64,000 nucleotides of DNA from assembly GCA_965216035.1 (NCBI GenBank), contig CBDCFM010000017.1:1-64000 (forward strand), given 5' to 3'. The first letter of the stretch is position 1, and each line of letters begins with the position of its first letter. Of this stretch, positions 9,424 through 18,547 are shown in pieces. Source of the stretch: G963664115 sp965216035. Lineage in GTDB: Bacteria; Acidobacteriota; Terriglobia; 20CM-2-55-15. Position numbers and translations under genes: made by a program. The notes beneath the pieces were generated by a model. It was not told the DNA's origin. It saw nothing but the letters and a program-made list of their open reading frames with translations, and did no database searches.

Positions 9424-10651
9424 TCAAGGGGTCGATGCAACACTTCACATAAAAGGAGAGGTGAAGTGTATGCCCAAGAAAAGAAGGAAGAAACAACAGA
9501 GCAGTCGGCGGGGCTTTACGTTGGCAGAGCTGGCCGAAGTGTGGAATCGACGGGAGCGAGGGGAGTTTTCCAAGGTGATTGCACGTCTGCTGGGTAGAGA
9601 GTCGTCGTCGGTGTACGCAGTGCTGTCGCGCCACGGAGGTATCCGTCCCCGAGCTCGACGCCGCGCACCTCAGGCCCTGACTCTGGTCGAGCGTGAAGAG
9701 ATTTCCCGAGGCCTTGCAGCCCGGCGATCGATGCGAACTATCGCTCGGTCACTGGGCCGGAACCCATCGACAGTGAGCCGGGAGATCTCTCGTAATGGAG
9801 GCTATGATAACTATCGGGCCTCGGAGGCCGATGAGCAGGCATGGGAGCGTGCGCGCCGTCCGAAGCCCTGCCGGCTGACCCGTTGTCCCCAGTTGCGGCA
9901 GCGGGTTGAAGAGAAGCTCATCGAGGACTGGTCGCCGGAACAGATTGCGGGCTGGCTGAAACGCACCTGGCCGGAAGACGAGTCGCTTCGCGTGTCACAC
10001 GAAACCATCTATCGCAGCCTTTTTATTCAGGCCCGCGGGGCTCTGAAGAAAGAGCTCACTCAGTATCTGCGCTCCAGACGCACGATTCGCCGGTCCCGGC
10101 ACGCGAGCTTGAAAGGCCGGGGTGGGGGGCAGATCAACGACGTCATATCGATCCGTGAGCGTCCCGCTTCAGTGGAAGATCGCGCCGTACCGGGTCACTG
10201 GGAAGGCGATCTGATTGCCGGATCAAAGAACACCCACATTGCGACCCTGGTCGAACGTCACTCCCGTTACGTGATGCTGGCGAAAGTCTCCAGTAAGGAC
10301 ACCGAGACCGTCGTATCGACACTGATCGAACACGCTCGGAAACTACCCACGGAACTTTACAAATCGCTGACTTGGGATCGCGGTCTGGAAATGGCCGATC
10401 ACAAGCGGTTCACTCTGGCGACCGATATTGCCGTGTACTTCTGTGATCCAAAAAGTCCTTGGCAACGCGGTTCGAACGAAAACACAAATGGTCTCCTCCG
10501 ACAGTACTTTCCCAAAAGGACGGACTTATCGGTACACTCTCAGGAGCATCTGGACAAGATTGCAAGGAAGCTCAACACGCGGCCCCGCAAGACGCTGGAG
10601 TTTGCAACTCCAGCAGAGACACTTAATGCAGGTGTTGCATCGACCGGTTGA
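9424..10651 (+). mobile_element. IS30-family insertion sequence
   Basis: The element is about 1.23 kb with near-perfect inverted ends. The left end reads TCAA, two bases, then GGTCGATGCAACAC (9424-9443). The right end is the inverse, GTGTTGCATCGACC at 10632-10645, followed by two bases and TTGA. The right repeat overlaps the last codons and TGA stop of the transposase gene. No target duplication could be assigned. It lies only 44 bp from IS256-A. Confidence 0.85.
9470..10651 (+). CDS. IS30-family transposase
   Basis: 393 residues, full length. The N-terminal region is basic and holds a helix-turn-helix of the IS30 type (LAARRSMRTIARSLGRNPSTVSREI). The C-terminal catalytic core has D247 (GHWEGDL), D303 (TWDRGLE) and E337 (NENTNG), with QRGSNENTNGLLRQYFPK as the family signature. 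I use the ATG at 9470. A GTG at 9461 is in frame, but it lies directly on the ribosome site (AAAGGAGAGG from 9452). The enzyme is cytoplasmic and acts on the inverted ends at 9424 and 10651. No lesions are seen, so it could be active. Confidence 0.95.
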   Translation: MPKKRRKKQQSSRRGFTLAELAEVWNRRERGEFSKVIARLLGRESSSVYAVLSRHGGIRPRARRRAPQALTLVEREEISRGLAARRSMRTIARSLGRNPSTVSREISRNGGYDNYRASEADEQAWERARRPKPCRLTRCPQLRQRVEEKLIEDWSPEQIAGWLKRTWPEDESLRVSHETIYRSLFIQARGALKKELTQYLRSRRTIRRSRHASLKGRGGGQINDVISIRERPASVEDRAVPGHWEGDLIAGSKNTHIATLVERHSRYVMLAKVSSKDTETVVSTLIEHARKLPTELYKSLTWDRGLEMADHKRFTLATDIAVYFCDPKSPWQRGSNENTNGLLRQYFPKRTDLSVHSQEHLDKIARKLNTRPRKTLEFATPAETLNAGVASTG

Positions 10652-10695
10652 GCTGGCAACCATTCGGGGGCATTGTCAACTTAACCACCGCCACC

Positions 10696-12063
10696 GAGGT
10701 CATTCCAATAAGTGTGTAAAAAGAAAAAGGCGGTGTACGCTTTCGGTGAACTTTAAACCGATAGCAAGATCCCGGCGCCAACCGGGAGAAAGGTACACCA
10801 CCCATGGAGAAGAAGAACACACCGGGATCAGAACAGTCAACGAATCGATACGAAGACCTTGAAGATTGGGCACGGACCCGGGTTCAGGTTTGGCTCCAAG
10901 AGCTACTGGAAGGGGAAGTGACGGAGTTTCTGGGGCGGGAAAAGTCTGAACGAAGCCCAGATCGACGCGGGTACCGGAACGGGCATGGAAAGCCGCGGCG
11001 GTTTGGAATGTTGAACGGCACGATGGAAGTGCGTCGTCCACGGGTCCGAAACACGGCAGAGCGATTCGAGAGCCAGGTTCTGCCGTACTTTCACAGGAAG
11101 TCGAAACAGTTAGGGCAGTTGTTGCCTGAGCTCTACCTTCACGGGCTCGCCACAGGAGACTTCGAGCAGGCGATGCGCGGGATGCTGGGTGCGGGCGCTC
11201 CGTTGTCGCGGGCATCGATCCAGCGACTGAAGTCGACGTGGCAGTTGGAGTACGACGAGTGGACCCAACAAGATCTATCCGGGCTCGAGGTGGTGTACCA
11301 ATGGGCCGATGGTTTGTACGTGAAGGCCGGGATTGCGAAGGAACGTGCAGCGTTGCTGGTGATCATCGCGGGCCTGTCCGACGGGCGTAAAGTGCTGCTG
11401 GCCTGCGAGAGTGGACAGCGGGAGAGCACGGAGTCCTGGAGCCGCATTCTCCGCAATCTGAGGGAGCGTGGCCTGAAGCTAGGGAAGCTTACGGTGGCCG
11501 ATGGTCACTTGGGCATTTGGTCCGCACTGGCCGAGCAACACCCTGAGGGGAAGGAACAGCGTTGCTGGAACCACAAGGCGATGAACGTGGTCGATCACCT
11601 GCCTAAAACCGAGCAGCCAGCCGGTAGACAACTCCTCCACAGCATGGCTTTCGCTGAGTCCCGGGCTCAGTGCGAACGGAAGCGGGATCAGTTCATCCGG
11701 CGGTATCAAAAGAACTACCCAAAGGCGGGTGAAACGCTGCTGCGGGACTGGGACCGGATGGTCACCTTCTACGACTTTCCAAAGGAGCACTGGACCCATC
11801 TGAGAACGACTAACATCGTCGAGTCGCCCTTCGATATGGTTCGTCTCCGTACCAATGCGGCGCGTCGCTTCAAGAGGGTCGAAAACGCCACGGCGATGAT
11901 CTGGAAATTATTACGTGTCGCTGAGAAAGCCTGGCGACACTTAAAAGGATCCGATCTCCTACAAGAGGTCTATGATGGTCAGCACTTCGCTGATGGCATC
12001 AGAGTCGTGTCGAAATCGAAGGCCGCCGCCTGATGACTTTTACACACCTTTTGTAATGACCTC
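10696..12063 (+). mobile_element. IS256-family element, copy A (intact, 8-bp target duplication)
   Basis: A 1368-bp element bounded by inverted repeats GAGGTCATTCCAATAAGTGT (10696 onward) and, at the other end, the inverse of GAGGTCATTACAAAAGGTGT (12037-12063). It is flanked on both sides by the identical octamer CCGCCACC (10688-10695 and 12064-12071), the target duplication expected of IS256. Intact ends, duplication and an open transposase gene indicate a comparatively recent insertion. Copies B (38288) and C (57003) share the same ends. Confidence 0.95.
10804..12033 (+). CDS. IS256-family (mutator-type) transposase, copy A
   Basis: 409 residues. The catalytic residues of the IS256/MULE superfamily are visible: D169 (YQWADGLYVK), D233 (TVADGHLGIW) and E340 (TNIVESPFDMVRLRT). 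The CxxH pair C254/H257 (RCWNHK) lies between the second D and the E. The N-terminal half is the DNA-binding region, with RRGYRNGHGKPRRF. A ribosome site (GGGAGAAAGG) precedes ATG 10804. No stops or shifts. It is very close in sequence to the decayed copy B and more distant from copy C, so A and B look like one lineage. Confidence 0.96.
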   Translation: MEKKNTPGSEQSTNRYEDLEDWARTRVQVWLQELLEGEVTEFLGREKSERSPDRRGYRNGHGKPRRFGMLNGTMEVRRPRVRNTAERFESQVLPYFHRKSKQLGQLLPELYLHGLATGDFEQAMRGMLGAGAPLSRASIQRLKSTWQLEYDEWTQQDLSGLEVVYQWADGLYVKAGIAKERAALLVIIAGLSDGRKVLLACESGQRESTESWSRILRNLRERGLKLGKLTVADGHLGIWSALAEQHPEGKEQRCWNHKAMNVVDHLPKTEQPAGRQLLHSMAFAESRAQCERKRDQFIRRYQKNYPKAGETLLRDWDRMVTFYDFPKEHWTHLRTTNIVESPFDMVRLRTNAARRFKRVENATAMIWKLLRVAEKAWRHLKGSDLLQEVYDGQHFADGIRVVSKSKAAA

Positions 12064-12282
12064 CCGCCACCCGAAGCGATGCCTAATAGTGTGGGTGGCA
12101 AATTACTAATCTGCTCCGGAATTCGTTGAAAACTCAAGCCTTGTGAACATCGGAATTATCGCTAGAGTGGGCCGTTGCCCGGCACCTGAGAAATACTTCC
12201 GTTTACTCCGTTAAGCTTCGGATTCGGGCAAAACAGCGAAACTCAGCGACTTTCAGTGAACGCATTTGATGCTATAGACGTA
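12064..12282. other. Spacer between IS256-A and repeat R2
   Basis: Contains the right-hand CCGCCACC target duplication of IS256-A, then about 210 bp with no gene or recognisable feature. Confidence 0.5.
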
Positions 12283-12385
12283 GCGGATAAGCGTTTTAAG
12301 CAGGGTCTGACGCCTATGGCAGCGCGGACAGTGTCGCCGTATGGACGTTATGTCAACCCGCGCGCGGCCGCAGGCCGTCGCGCGG
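12283..12385. repeat. 103-bp IS91-type terminal repeat, copy R2
   Basis: Nearly identical to 3501-3603 (one mismatch), with the same GCGGATAAGC start and GC-rich hairpin end (CCCGCGCGCGG to CCGTCGCGCGG). It lies about 100 bp beyond the 3' end of the IS91-type transposase gene, which is where the end of such an element is expected. This is my basis for calling the repeat an element end. Confidence 0.75.
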
Positions 12386-12482
12386 GGGATTCAAGGCAGG
12401 ATTTTTTGGGCAGGTGCCGAATTCAAGTCAAATTTTCGTCTTTCGGAGGCACACCTGTCCTGTCGCGTCTTGACGTCGACGT

Positions 12483-13997
12483 TCAGAAGGTGTCCGTCTG
12501 GCAATCGTAGTCGGAAGAGGTGGGCGCCAGCGGCGGGGCGCGGGAAGGCAGGCCCAGACACTCCAGGATTCTTACTGTGGCCATGGGCGGACGAAGGGCT
12601 GCAAGGATTTTCATTCTGCCGCCGCAATGTTCACACTCAAGAACGTCCACCAGAAAGACCCGTCTCATCAACTCCGCCCAGGTATAGTTGCGATCGCGCA
12701 CTGCTGGTGCCGTGTGCGACTCATCCTCAGCGGCAGGCGGCACGCTTGACGTTTGGGAAGAAGGCCGCGATTTCAAGTCGGTTTCCCTGCTATGGTCATT
12801 ACCTCTTGGAACGATCAGGGATCTCCACGCTGCAGATGGGCCAAATACTCCGTGATACCGCGTCAGGTGAGCGCGCGGCGCCGGGACCAGGATCGCCTGT
12901 TTAGCGATGAAGTCGTGACGCTCGAAAATGACAGCGGTAGTCCCATCTCGCCAGGGGCGCTTGAGACGGTATGAGCCGGCCATCGGAGAGCTCTGACAAA
13001 CGATCCGTGGCGACCGCAGGACGGGCCGCATAGCGCATCAGCCTTTCCAGGCGCATCCGGTCGCGAGCCTCAACCGATATGTTGGCGTGCACGCCGAAGC
13101 CAGAGACCATCGCGCAGCGGGAACCCTGGAAGGCATCCAAGCTGTCGGGGTCGATCTGGTCGCCCATACGCACGACGCCATGGCCGGCATTGCGGCCGAC
13201 GGCAACCCCGCGGGGAATGGAACTGGCCAGCAGAGCGGCCATACCGGGATCGTCCTGTGACAGGGGATCTGCTTGTTGAGGGTCCGCCTCACTTCCAAGG
13301 CCTCTCCGCTCCAGCAACGATCGGACGCGCTGATTGACGAGGGCTGTCAAGTGGAGGACGTCCGGGTCCTCAGGCGCCGGCAATTGATGAAACTCAGGTC
13401 GGCCACTCGCACCAGCGGCGTAAACTCCGTCGAGCACCATGCAGTGAAAGTGCACGTTTGCATTCAGGGCGTCCCCAAAACGCTGTACGAACGTCACGGC
13501 GCCACACTGCGAGGAGCCAAGACCCAGCAGTTGCTTAGCACGCCGCCGCAGTTCTCCAAACAGGGCACGTATGAAAACGTTCAGGACATCGCTGGTGAGG
13601 CGCCGATCGTAGGCCATGCGATAGCGCAGGGCAAAAGGCAGCGACAAGACCCACTGCCGTACCGGCACGATTGGAACGACACGATCGACCAGATGCGCGG
13701 CCGTATCCGCCATACGTCGTCCACCAGTCGTCCACCAAACGAGGGACACCAGACGCGCGCTTTACGGGAGAACGCCAGCAGCCGATCCCGGCCGCAGTCC
13801 TGGCAGTGAAGCCGCAGAAAGCCCCGCGCGAGAATGCCGCAATCCAAAAAGGCACGGAATTCTCTTTCAACAAATCGGGGGACCGGACGGTCGCGCTCCT
13901 GCTGTCTTGCGAGGAAAGTTTCCAGTTGTTCGGCGACGACCTGATACAGGACTGTCGTTTCCGGATTGCGCGGACGATACGCGACGCCGATAGCCAC
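12483..13997 (-). pseudogene. IS91-family HUH transposase, two frameshifts
   Basis: Three overlapping frames together give one IS91 transposase. Frame 1 (from 13997) has the N-terminal RFVEREFRAFLDCGILARGF and zinc-ribbon region with HCQDCGRDR. Frame 2 (to about 12970) has VPVRQWVLSLPFALRYR and the HUH motif HFHCMVLDGVY. Frame 3 (to 12483) has RPWRDGTTAVIF, APRAHLTRYHGV and a second zinc pair, CEHCGGRM. Frames 1 and 2 are separated by an 11-bp tandem duplication at 13716-13737; deleting one unit restores CPSFGGRRMADTAAHL. A second shift lies near 12970, inside the sequence before YRLKRPWRDG. The usual CPSC motif reads CPSF here. The gene cannot make an active transposase. Confidence 0.85.
13716..13737. 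repeat. 11-bp perfect tandem duplication that breaks the IS91 transposase
   Basis: GTCGTCCACCA occurs twice head to tail (13716-13726 and 13727-13737). Eleven bases is not a multiple of three, so the reading frame shifts. Removing one copy rejoins the two halves of the transposase without loss, so this is the inactivating mutation. Confidence 0.85.
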
Positions 13998-14796
13998 GTA
14001 GGCGTCGCATCAAGCAAGCGCGCACGCAATTCACGACGTAACATCCTCAGCAACATGCGTGGACAGCGACTGGACAAATCCAGCTCGGCAGCGACTACAT
14101 TGTCGCGTGGTTGGTGACTATTCTCCTCCGGGGGCTCGGGCTTGAGGAAGATGCCATAGTGAAACGCCGGTTCCGCAATGAGTACTTGATAGCTCGCGGA
14201 TGGGAATTGCATCGATCGCTGCCGGTTTTGCCAGACTGGACAGATTCCCGTAGGCGTTCAATCGGAAGCCCCCATTACCGGGAAAGTGCCCGGACGGGCG
14301 GACATGTTGAATTGAAAAGACACCGTCGCGCTGATTCCCGGCGTGCAGCGCCGAATCGTTTATCCATTTCTCGGCCCTGCTGACGTAGTTCGGCCGTGTT
14401 AGAAGCTAGCCCCGACTGCGCGCACCGAATCGCCATGCCAAGCGGCAAACTATTGATGCCGTAGATCCTCGCATGCGCCACGACTCGTTAGTATCCTCAA
14501 CGGATCGCTTCACCATCCCTGACACAGATGAGGGCCTCGTGACTGGACACACCGACGAAGCGGGGCCACTCGGGGCGACTGGGGGCACTCGGGGTCACTG
14601 ATGTATGGACGGACCGACGGGTTCACCGTCCGCGAATCGTTTAATTCTCTTCGTCTTCTCGTTGTGCCCTGAAACATTGGGCCGTGTCTTATTTGAGTGG
14701 GTTCATCCCGGACCGTGGGGCGGCGACAGTGCCCCCTTACGGCATGACACCCACCCCGCCTCTTCTGATGATCGCGCCACTGACGACACGCAGCAC
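13998..14796. other. Gene-free stretch downstream of the IS91 remnant
   Basis: About 800 bp without a supported gene. The minus-strand frame from 14212 is open into the IS91 remnant but matches nothing I know. A run of similar GGGGCGACTGGGGGCACTCG units lies at 14568-14600, close to where the second end of the IS91-like element might be. Confidence 0.35.
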
Positions 14797-15711
14797 CTAA
14801 GGCGCCGGTGTCTCAGAGTCAATTTTTTCGCGGATCACGGCCAAAACCGAGTCAAACCACTCATCGATTGTCGTCGATGCCAGGAGGCCCGGATGAGTTC
14901 CCTCTGCCCGTGTCGACAAGCCGTTCTCTATATCTTGGAGCGTGCCGGGCATCAGCCACGGGTGATTGGGCAGCATCGCCTCCCATGGCCCCAGGGCCTT
15001 GAGCCGTTCGACGCTGCTCTGAAACGTCAGCGTTTCCTCCGGACTCATGGACATTCCCAGTCCACCGGGACTGAGCGCGCGATAGGAGTTCTCACCATCC
15101 CGCACCTGATATTCGATCGAGGTCGAACCGGGGGTGTGTCCCGGGGTGACATAGAACGTAAACGTGGTATCCCCAAGCGTCATGGTTTCACCGTCCTCGA
15201 GGACAAGATCCGCGGTCAGCCCAATTTCCTCCTGTCCTTCGACGACTCCCCAGTCTCCCAGCGCCATGCCGACACGTGCGCCCGACACCGCCTTGATTCT
15301 TGCCGCACCGCCGACATGGTCGTTATGAGCGTGTGTCACGAAGATGTATTCCATGTCCTCGGGATCGAAACCCAACGTACGGATATTGTCCAATACAGCA
15401 TCGCCGGTATCGGTGTAAGTTGAATCGATTAGGACCAAGCCCTCGCCCGTATCGATCAGATAGGAGCAAACGGTCTGCAGTCCCACATAGTACACATTGT
15501 CGTAAATCTTGAACGGAGCCTTGGACTCGCGCGTAGCGTCTTGCCGCGTCTGGGCCCACGGTGCCCTCCGATTCCAATTGATGCGCTCTGCTTGTTCATC
15601 TTGAACCACTCCCGACTCCGGGTCCGGTGTGCCTCCCGGCTCCGGGCCCGAGCATCCGGTGAGCAAAATGATGACCGCACTTGTTACAGCAAACTGCCAG
15701 CGCCTCTGCAT
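14797..15711 (-). CDS. Metallo-beta-lactamase-fold lipoprotein (B3-like hydrolase)
   Basis: 304 residues with a lipoprotein signal (LLTGC, Cys20). The metal ligands of the B3-like branch are present: H127, H129, D131 and H132 in HAHNDH, H192 in TPGHTPGS, and H250 in LPNHPW. It would therefore bind two zinc ions and hydrolyse a substrate at the outer-membrane or periplasmic face. Whether this is a beta-lactam or another ester/amide cannot be decided; many environmental B3-like proteins are not resistance enzymes. Ribosome site GGGAGG lies before ATG 15711. It sits 64 bp downstream of the dienelactone hydrolase gene on the same strand, possibly co-transcribed. Two other metallo-hydrolases lie at 44085 and 55823. 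Confidence 0.85.
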   Translation of the reverse strand: MQRRWQFAVTSAVIILLTGCSGPEPGGTPDPESGVVQDEQAERINWNRRAPWAQTRQDATRESKAPFKIYDNVYYVGLQTVCSYLIDTGEGLVLIDSTYTDTGDAVLDNIRTLGFDPEDMEYIFVTHAHNDHVGGAARIKAVSGARVGMALGDWGVVEGQEEIGLTADLVLEDGETMTLGDTTFTFYVTPGHTPGSTSIEYQVRDGENSYRALSPGGLGMSMSPEETLTFQSSVERLKALGPWEAMLPNHPWLMPGTLQDIENGLSTRAEGTHPGLLASTTIDEWFDSVLAVIREKIDSETPAP

Positions 15712-15775
15712 GAAACACCTCCCGATAATTTCGTGTGAACTGTACGCCCGTTATTCCCAGCGTTAAACCTCGCGG

Positions 15776-17404
15776 CTACATCGTGTGCTTCTTCATGAAT
15801 GCAATCGCCTTGGGCCACGCGTCTACCGTGGCCGCCGAATTCTTACTCAGGTCCTGACGATAAAGGAAGACGTGCGTAGCCTCGTCGTAGACCTCCACCT
15901 CGAACTCTTTCCCCAACCTCCTCATGTCCGAGGTTGCACCTTCGATTCTCGGTGCCAGGCCAACATCGTTTGAACCATAGTAGGCTGCCACCGGGGCCTG
16001 GATGCGTGCCATCACCTGTTCCTCAGGCGGGCCGCCGTAGAAGACGACGCCGGCGTCCAAGCCTGCGAGTTCCGCTGTGGATTCCCAGGCCAGGCCACCG
16101 CCAAAGCAGAATCCGATCGCAGCACTTGTGCCGCTCACCACCGCCAGTCCGAGCCCGTAGTCGTGCGCTACTCTGGCACGATTGAGGATCTCCTCGCGAC
16201 TGAGTGTTCCCAGTGCCATACCGACGTCGTCGGGATACTGGAACGAATCGAAGTTCCCGCCATTCGGTCCCAGTCCGGACGTCAGGTCGGGAACCAGAGC
16301 AATGAATCCCTCGTATGCCAATTGGTCGGCGATCCCCCTGAGCCAGTTAGCGCCGCCTCCGGACTGGGGGGGCTCGCCCATATCCATGCCGGGACCGGGC
16401 TGGAACACGAGGACAACGGGCGCACTTGTGCTGCCCTGAGGATAGGAAATCCACGTGCGGAGCCCGGGGCCGTCAGCCATCGGAATGTCGATCCACTCAC
16501 CTCTCCGGGGCGAATCCGCGACGACTCTGGCGGCCATCAGGAAATTCGCAGGAAATTCCAGATGTTTACTTCTAGTCGGTATCCGATCCGTGCGTCCACC
16601 GCTCAAGAATTCTGCCAACGTTTCGGCCTCGGGCGCTCCAAGGCCCGTTGGAAGGCCACTGCCCGCCTGTCGGGCACCAGACATGGGCTGCCCGGTCGTC
16701 TCCATCCTCGCCAGGAAAGCCACAGCGTTGTCCCAGGCTTGCTCCCTCAACTCGAACGTGGCCGTCAGACGCTCCGGCGATTCGATGCGTGCATCGATCC
16801 GTGCCTGGCCGGCCCCGGCGTTGAATCCGAGCATGGCCCCGTTTCCGTTCGAACCCGGCATCCGGATCGCCCAGTCCATCACGTCCGCCCTCCGTTTTGC
16901 GATTTCGCTTTTCTGCTCTGCGAGGACTCTGAAGATAGAGTCCTGGTCGGCGAACGCTTCCGTACCGCCACCACCGGGCCCCATCCCCGACAGCAGATCA
17001 GGCACCACAGCGATGAAACCTTTCCCGGCCACCTGATCGCCCACGGCGCGCAACCAGTCGCTCATGCCTTGGGTGTCGGATGTGAGAACCACGACAGGGG
17101 CGGTGCTCGCACGCTGCGGAAAGACCACGAAAGTACGGATCTTGACGGGGCCCGACCCGAGTGCAAACCACTGAGGATGAATGTTGCCCGTCAGCGCGTC
17201 GCTCAAGACCGTCTTAGCCATCTCCACGGACGGGAGTCCCGCTCGCGTCAGAACCGACGCCTCGATCGTGCTGTAGGAGGGCCACCCCTCCACTTCGGCG
17301 GGCGCCACAACTCTTTCCCGACCCGGCGCGATCGATGAGACGGCCAGTACCGTCGCGGTAGCGAGAATCATTGCCTTCATTGCCATCGCGATAGATTTCT
17401 TCAT
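15776..17404 (-). CDS. Exported tandem dienelactone hydrolase-family protein, first domain degenerate
   Basis: 542 residues: a signal peptide (about 1-30), then two alpha/beta-hydrolase domains of the dienelactone hydrolase family. Each has a TAPVVV strand and a GFIAxVPDLxSGxGP segment. The second domain has the expected triad: C433 (GFCFGGG), D480 (YGSND) and H511 (EATHVF). In the first domain the nucleophile position reads GFNAGAG (N195), so it is probably non-catalytic. ATG 17404 is preceded by ACGGAG at good distance; the open frame reaches 17596, but the extra 64 residues lack a signal. The family opens lactones or esters in aromatic degradation; the periplasmic location here is unusual. 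Two-domain pairing with one dead copy suggests duplication and divergence. Confidence 0.85.
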   Translation of the reverse strand: MKKSIAMAMKAMILATATVLAVSSIAPGRERVVAPAEVEGWPSYSTIEASVLTRAGLPSVEMAKTVLSDALTGNIHPQWFALGSGPVKIRTFVVFPQRASTAPVVVLTSDTQGMSDWLRAVGDQVAGKGFIAVVPDLLSGMGPGGGGTEAFADQDSIFRVLAEQKSEIAKRRADVMDWAIRMPGSNGNGAMLGFNAGAGQARIDARIESPERLTATFELREQAWDNAVAFLARMETTGQPMSGARQAGSGLPTGLGAPEAETLAEFLSGGRTDRIPTRSKHLEFPANFLMAARVVADSPRRGEWIDIPMADGPGLRTWISYPQGSTSAPVVLVFQPGPGMDMGEPPQSGGGANWLRGIADQLAYEGFIALVPDLTSGLGPNGGNFDSFQYPDDVGMALGTLSREEILNRARVAHDYGLGLAVVSGTSAAIGFCFGGGLAWESTAELAGLDAGVVFYGGPPEEQVMARIQAPVAAYYGSNDVGLAPRIEGATSDMRRLGKEFEVEVYDEATHVFLYRQDLSKNSAATVDAWPKAIAFMKKHTM

Positions 17405-17642
17405 GGAAATACTCCGTTGATTCTGCCTGCGGCGGTGGAAATGTTGGCCGCAACCCAACGCGGCTCGTTTCGGTTCGTCAGACAGGCCAAAGAGTCGCAA
17501 GCGAGAAAGGGCGTCCACGCCCTTTTTCGCTATCCTTAGTGATTGAGGCCGATTGCGGTCGAAGGATCCCCATACCTTCGATCCGGCAGCGCGCACCGTG
17601 GATGCGCCGATTCAGCGAACCTGTATCCAGACGGTCGGCCCG

Positions 17643-18491
17643 TTAGGGAATCGCGCCCGCAGCGGGCCGCAGGTATTGCTCGTTAAACAATTCCGACTCG
17701 GATGGCGCGCACATGTATTCCCATAACTCCGTGTCGGCGCTCATGCCGATTGTGGCTTCGGTCGTCCAAGACCTCCTGTAAACCTGCGGGTCGATGATCG
17801 TCAACGAGGCCTCAAGCGTGGTAAAGCTCGTGCGCCGATAGCGCTCCACCACCCGCAACTCGTCGGTATGCGGAAAGCCCCACCTGCGGTCCCTGCGGTC
17901 CTCTGAGAGCCACGACCTGTCGTCGTAACCGTTTGACTCGATGACGAAGGTGTCTCCCTCCCACTCCCCGACGGCCCAACCCATCCACCGCGGCGCTGGA
18001 GGATCGGCGGGGAGTTCGCGGCCGTCGGTCCAGATGTCGCGCCAGGTATGACCCCACTCGAAGAACTGGACCACGCGGTCGGGCAGCGTCACGAACTGGA
18101 ATCCGTAGTTGTAAGCAAACAGACGTGGATAGCCGAGCGGATCACAAATCAGCATGCCGTCTTTAGAATTGGATATCGGAGTCCCATCGGGGGTTTCGTC
18201 CGAACGGGTGGCATCGTATAGATCTTTTCCATAGGGGGTCAGTGGCGGCACGGAGTACACGTCCAACTCGACACCGTTGAAGCCCCATATTCCAGAGATG
18301 TCTCGTGGATCAAACGACTGCCCCACTAACTCGGCAAGCGCTCGAGCCCTGTCCTCCCCACCCTGGCACCGCGGACAGGTCCGCCATCCCTCTGGCGGGG
18401 CCGAGCCCTGCGCGGATGCGACCGATGACGACGCGAGTAGAGCGACTACAATGAGAATTAAAGCCCTGATTTCCATGGATTCGTTTCGCAT
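17643..18491 (-). CDS. Secreted protein of unknown function, DPRDxSGxW family (copy 1)
   Basis: About 282 residues with a signal peptide ending near SSVASA. It belongs to a family found four times intact in this window and, to my knowledge, common in Acidobacteriota. Shared blocks are FDPRDISGIWGF near the mature N-terminus, CDPLGYPRL, an RDIWTDGRELP block, VGEWEGDTFVIE followed by RSWL, an ERYRR block, a DPQVYRRSW block, and a C-terminal EYMCAPSE motif with a conserved Cys. Unlike the other copies it has CPRCQGG near the N-terminus. The function is unknown, and no catalytic motif can be named. It follows the DUF6152-like gene at 18548 on the same strand, probably one transcript. Start choice is uncertain (ATGs at 18521, 18491, 18476). 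Confidence 0.8.
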   Translation of the reverse strand: MRNESMEIRALILIVVALLASSSVASAQGSAPPEGWRTCPRCQGGEDRARALAELVGQSFDPRDISGIWGFNGVELDVYSVPPLTPYGKDLYDATRSDETPDGTPISNSKDGMLICDPLGYPRLFAYNYGFQFVTLPDRVVQFFEWGHTWRDIWTDGRELPADPPAPRWMGWAVGEWEGDTFVIESNGYDDRSWLSEDRRDRRWGFPHTDELRVVERYRRTSFTTLEASLTIIDPQVYRRSWTTEATIGMSADTELWEYMCAPSESELFNEQYLRPAAGAIP

Positions 18492-18547
18492 TTTTCGTAG
18501 ACCCACCGAACCGGGTTTCATGCCGGTGGCCGCGGCGACGGCCTCCT

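Larger units (their letters stand above)
12283..13997 (-). mobile_element. IS91-like rolling-circle element, decayed
   Basis: It comprises the R2 end repeat and the frameshifted HUH transposase gene. The other end, beyond 13997, could not be fixed; candidate material runs to about 14590. IS91 elements move by single-strand rolling circle, make no target duplication, and can carry adjacent DNA by one-ended events. That would explain the solitary R1 and R3 copies. Confidence 0.65.

Noticed and set aside
14797..15711. Calling the B3-like protein an antibiotic resistance gene
   Set aside because: The metal ligands fit, but many environmental homologues have no lactamase activity and no resistance context is present.
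16163..17338. 391-codon plus-strand frame opposite the dienelactone hydrolase gene
   Set aside because: It has no ribosome site or known domain and lies entirely on the opposite strand of a clear two-domain enzyme.
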